Shown here: piece after piece, positions 61,491-64,000 of the stretch
Numbering within the stretch: the first letter of the stretch is position 1
Layout: every line of letters starts with the position of its first letter
Assembly: GCA_958450365.1 (NCBI GenBank)
Contig: CAUEEP010000735.1
Span: 1,617,501-1,681,500 of the forward strand
Direction: 5' to 3'
Length of the DNA: 64,000 nt
Origin: Mesorhabditis belari
Lineage: Eukaryota > Nematoda > Chromadorea > Rhabditida > Rhabditidae
The notes under the pieces: generated by a model
The model's input: the letters and a program-made list of their open reading frames with translations, nothing else
Databases searched by the model: none
What the model was told of the DNA's origin: nothing
Position numbers and translations under genes: made by a program

Positions 61491-61497
61491 TTACTGT

Positions 61498-62190
61498 TTA
61501 TTAGTACAGAACCGAAATGCAACAATACCCATTACAAAAACAGTATGCGCATCAAAAATGAAACAACAAAGTCCCCCAAGAAAGAAGGCAAAAACCCGCA
61601 GACCAAAAAAATCATTTCGGAGGACGAAAAATGCGACGCGAATAATTGCAAAATAGCAACGCAAATAGGAAGGAAACGGACGCGACCAATCAATTGCCGA
61701 AATTGCGGCTTTAAATCTAGCTAAGGTGGGAATATCACGAACATGATCAAGCTCATTATTCTCTAGTTGGTTGCGATTCAGGAAGGATTTCTCAAGCGTC
61801 ACCGATCTCTCCCTTTCGAATGCATTATTCACTCACGTACCCAATCCCGTTCATCTACTCCTTCCTTTTACTCTAAGGAACATTCTACTGAAATCCTCTG
61901 AACCATAGTTGCTCATCATCTTTGAGACCGGATATCAAGCTACCTTTTTCAACTAACTAGATCAACCAACGAGAAATCAACCAACTATCAACCAGAAGAC
62001 AGAACCGAAATGCAACAATACCCATTACAAAAACAGTATGCGCATCAAAAATGAAACAACAAAGTCCCCCAAGAAAGAAGGCAAAAAGCCGCAGATCAAA
62101 AAAAATCATTTCGGAGGACGAAAAATGCGACGCGAATAATTGCAAAATAGCAACGCAAATAGGAAGGAAACGGACGCGACCCTTCAATAT
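61498..62190 (+). pseudogene. Duplicated 200-bp gene fragment (61505-61700 and 61998-62184)
   Basis: Both copies read CCGAAATGCAACAATACCC onward and encode KQQSPPRKKAK, KKIISEDEKCDANNCK and IATQIGRKRTRP. Copy 2 is open through 62272. Copy 1 has one base fewer in an A run near 61605, shifting frame, but then shows PINCRNCGFKSS and a stop, which looks like the true C-terminus. The basic and Cys-pair pattern could be a zinc ribbon; the family is not recognised. Confidence 0.5.
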
Positions 62191-62738
62191 ACAGCTATTT
62201 TGTATCAGAAGAAAAAAAATGACTCCAGAATCACTGGGAATACGCTGCAAAGGCTTAGAGATCATCACCTAGCTAGAGTACAATAGATTTTCAACATTTT
62301 ATTATTGGTCTGAAAGGATCTGACCTTGATTAGCTGGATGTCAAGATGAATAGCTCTGTTTTTCATAATACAATTGCCTAAGAAAAAATGCTTAATGAAT
62401 CACCTGATACAATCACAATCACCTGATAAAAAATAGAATAAAAGGCAGTAGAATGTCAGTTGTTAATGGTCATTTCAAGGTTTATAAATCAGATTTTCCA
62501 GAAACTTTCCCAGAAAGAAGAAACACTAAAGCGAATCAGGCGAATCACTACTTTAAGCAACTCGAATCTCAATCGTTTGGCATATAAAACCAAAGACTAA
62601 GTATGATTGTGATTTGTATTTGGTAAAACGGGTAATCATATGCAAATTGTTTATGCAAGTTGACATTGGGCAAATAATGGTCAATAATTGTTACAAATTC
62701 AGATCGCCATTTATACAGACAGATGATTGATGAATTCC

Positions 62739-63675
62739 TTACAAGCCACCGAGCAAGTCACCAAGTCCCCTGGAATTGAATTCGTTTTGATTATCTGGTA
62801 ACAAACTCACAATCCATTGGTGAGTCCACCAACAACTCCGGTAAGACCTCCAAGTCCGCCAGTCAATCCACCCAAACCACCAGTGAGTCCACCAACTCCA
62901 CCAAGATCTCCAGTCAAACCACCAAGAGCATCAAGACCGGGAAGGACACTGAAATGAGATGAATGGGTTTCTGGATCAAGACTTACACAAGAAGTTTCCC
63001 AAGAAGTGGCTCGATCAATCCCTCGAGGAGTTGACACACCAAATTCTGGACTGTTTGGAGGAGGCCGATTTGTTGGACGAGCGAATCATCAACCAAAGAC
63101 CAAACGGGTGAAAGAACTCCAGTCAAAATTTGAAGACAGAGACCCGAGTAGAGATTCGATTCACCGGTCAACACTCCAGAGAGAAGATATTCGACATTGG
63201 CCTCCAATTCCAATCCACATGGACCCATTGGGACGAGAACGACTGAGGGAAGTTCGAGACCGCCCTGGAATTGAGTGGATTGAATGTTGAGTCATTAATT
63301 GAATACCTTTAGGATCTCCAAGTGTTGAAGAGTGTATTTGTTGAACTTCGTTCCATTCACAGTCTCCTCAGTCTTGGTCAAGATGTTCACATGGCTGACT
63401 AAAGAAAAAAATAGGCAATAAAGTTGGACTATCTAGTCTTGCCTGGCAAGTAATCACTGTAATTCTTAGTCTTATTGAAACTCACTGAAATCCAAGATAC
63501 AATCCAATACTTGAAGATCTGGAATAAGCGGGCATTTACAAGTCCCATTCACATTCGGAATTGGGATCTTTGGGGTAACAGTTGGAAGAGTGACTGATGG
63601 GAGAGACACTGGGGGAAGACTTCCAGCGAATAGAGGAGTGGCCAAGAAAGCGATGAAGAAGATTGAGGTGGACAT
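62739..63675 (-). CDS. Secreted NTR/TIMP-like domain protein with Gly-Leu tail
   Basis: Minus-strand exons 63675-63486, 63398-63307, 63264-62987, 62948-62811 and 62769-62739 join in frame to 242 residues. The signal peptide is MSTSIFFIAFLATPLFAGS. A Pro/Val-rich linker (residues 20-42) leads to the NTR start CKCP (Cys46, Cys48). Then come ISHVNILTKTEETVNG and TLQHLEILK (the beta-strand pair of the OB fold), and GPCGLELEANVEYLLSG, the 'CG..L..G..YLLSG' block typical of TIMP/NTR modules. The tail is a Gly-Leu repeat (GGLTGGLGGLTGG) ending LGDLLGGL. TIMPs inhibit metalloproteases through an N-terminal Cys. Here that Cys is not at the predicted mature N-terminus, so inhibition is uncertain. Confidence 0.85.
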
Positions 63676-63729
63676 TTTCTCAAAATTAGTTGAGAAATGA
63701 AATGGAATGTGGTGGTGATGATTCGGTGT

Positions 63730-63750
63730 TAAGCTCGACTTTTATAGTGG
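63730..63750 (-). promoter_or_regulatory. TATA box of NTR gene
   Basis: CTATAAAAGTCGAG on the minus strand, about 65 bases before the start codon. No outron-type acceptor is seen, so this mRNA may not be trans-spliced. Confidence 0.6.
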
Positions 63751-64000
63751 AACAAGTTGGTCAAAATATTTTTAAATAAAATGATCAAATAGCTGAGTTC
63801 GCTTTTATGAAAAACAGTCTGATTCTTGTTTTGTCAAAAATTTCCATATTTCTCTCTAAGTCTAAACGAACAGAAAAAGAACAGGAGAGGTATTTTTTGA
63901 CAAAATGATCGATTGTTATTTTTAATCAAGGTTGTATGAGGTAAAAGAATGAAAGAGAGGCTTTTATATTAGTCTAACGATCAAATTTCTTTACTTAACA

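Overview
This window is from a nematode, most likely a rhabditid but not obviously Caenorhabditis elegans itself. The evidence is a cuticle collagen, an AMPK catalytic subunit very close to AAK-2, an Skp1-related protein, an NHX-type Na+/H+ exchanger, short GT-AG introns ending in TTTCAG-like acceptors, TTTCAG-like trans-splice acceptors just 5' of start codons, and many Tc1/mariner relatives and foldback MITEs. Gene models were assembled by hand from exon homology, splice sites and phase. Every internal exon junction quoted for the main genes keeps frame. No search or RNA data were available.

Layout. 0-10.5 kb: 3' part of an NHX exchanger gene (+), with introns full of minisatellites, MITEs and a tRNA-derived SINE. 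11.6-13.6 kb: cuticle collagen (-). 14.2-15.9 kb: short Skp1-like gene (-). 17.0-19.2 kb: secreted mucin-like gene (+) built from tandemly duplicated exons. 19.6-22.7 kb: class 3 lipase (-), with a Tc1/mariner element nested in a MITE inside one intron. 23.4-24.2 kb: secreted Thr-rich protein (-). 24.8-30.9 kb: second, truncated copy of the mucin-like gene (+), carrying a 4.5 kb cluster of transposons (Ginger/KRBA2-like integrase element and Tc3-like element). 31.0-31.8 kb: deleted Tc1-like element. 32.1-34.9 kb: dihydroflavonol-reductase-like SDR (+). 35-46 kb: mostly repeats, foldback elements and one nearly full-length mariner. 46.8-60.6 kb: aak-2 (+), 16 exons found, introns loaded with repeats. 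61.5-62.3 kb: duplicated gene fragments. 62.7-63.7 kb: NTR/TIMP-domain secreted protein (-).

The genes do not form an operon or common pathway; they are ordinary neighbours on both strands. The unusual content lies in the non-coding DNA. tRNA-like elements carry tandem repeats between their A and B boxes. The mucin-like genes grow by exon-intron units of exactly 205 or 287 bp. Several foldback elements keep target duplications. A minisatellite can be seen in its one-copy ancestral form elsewhere in the window.
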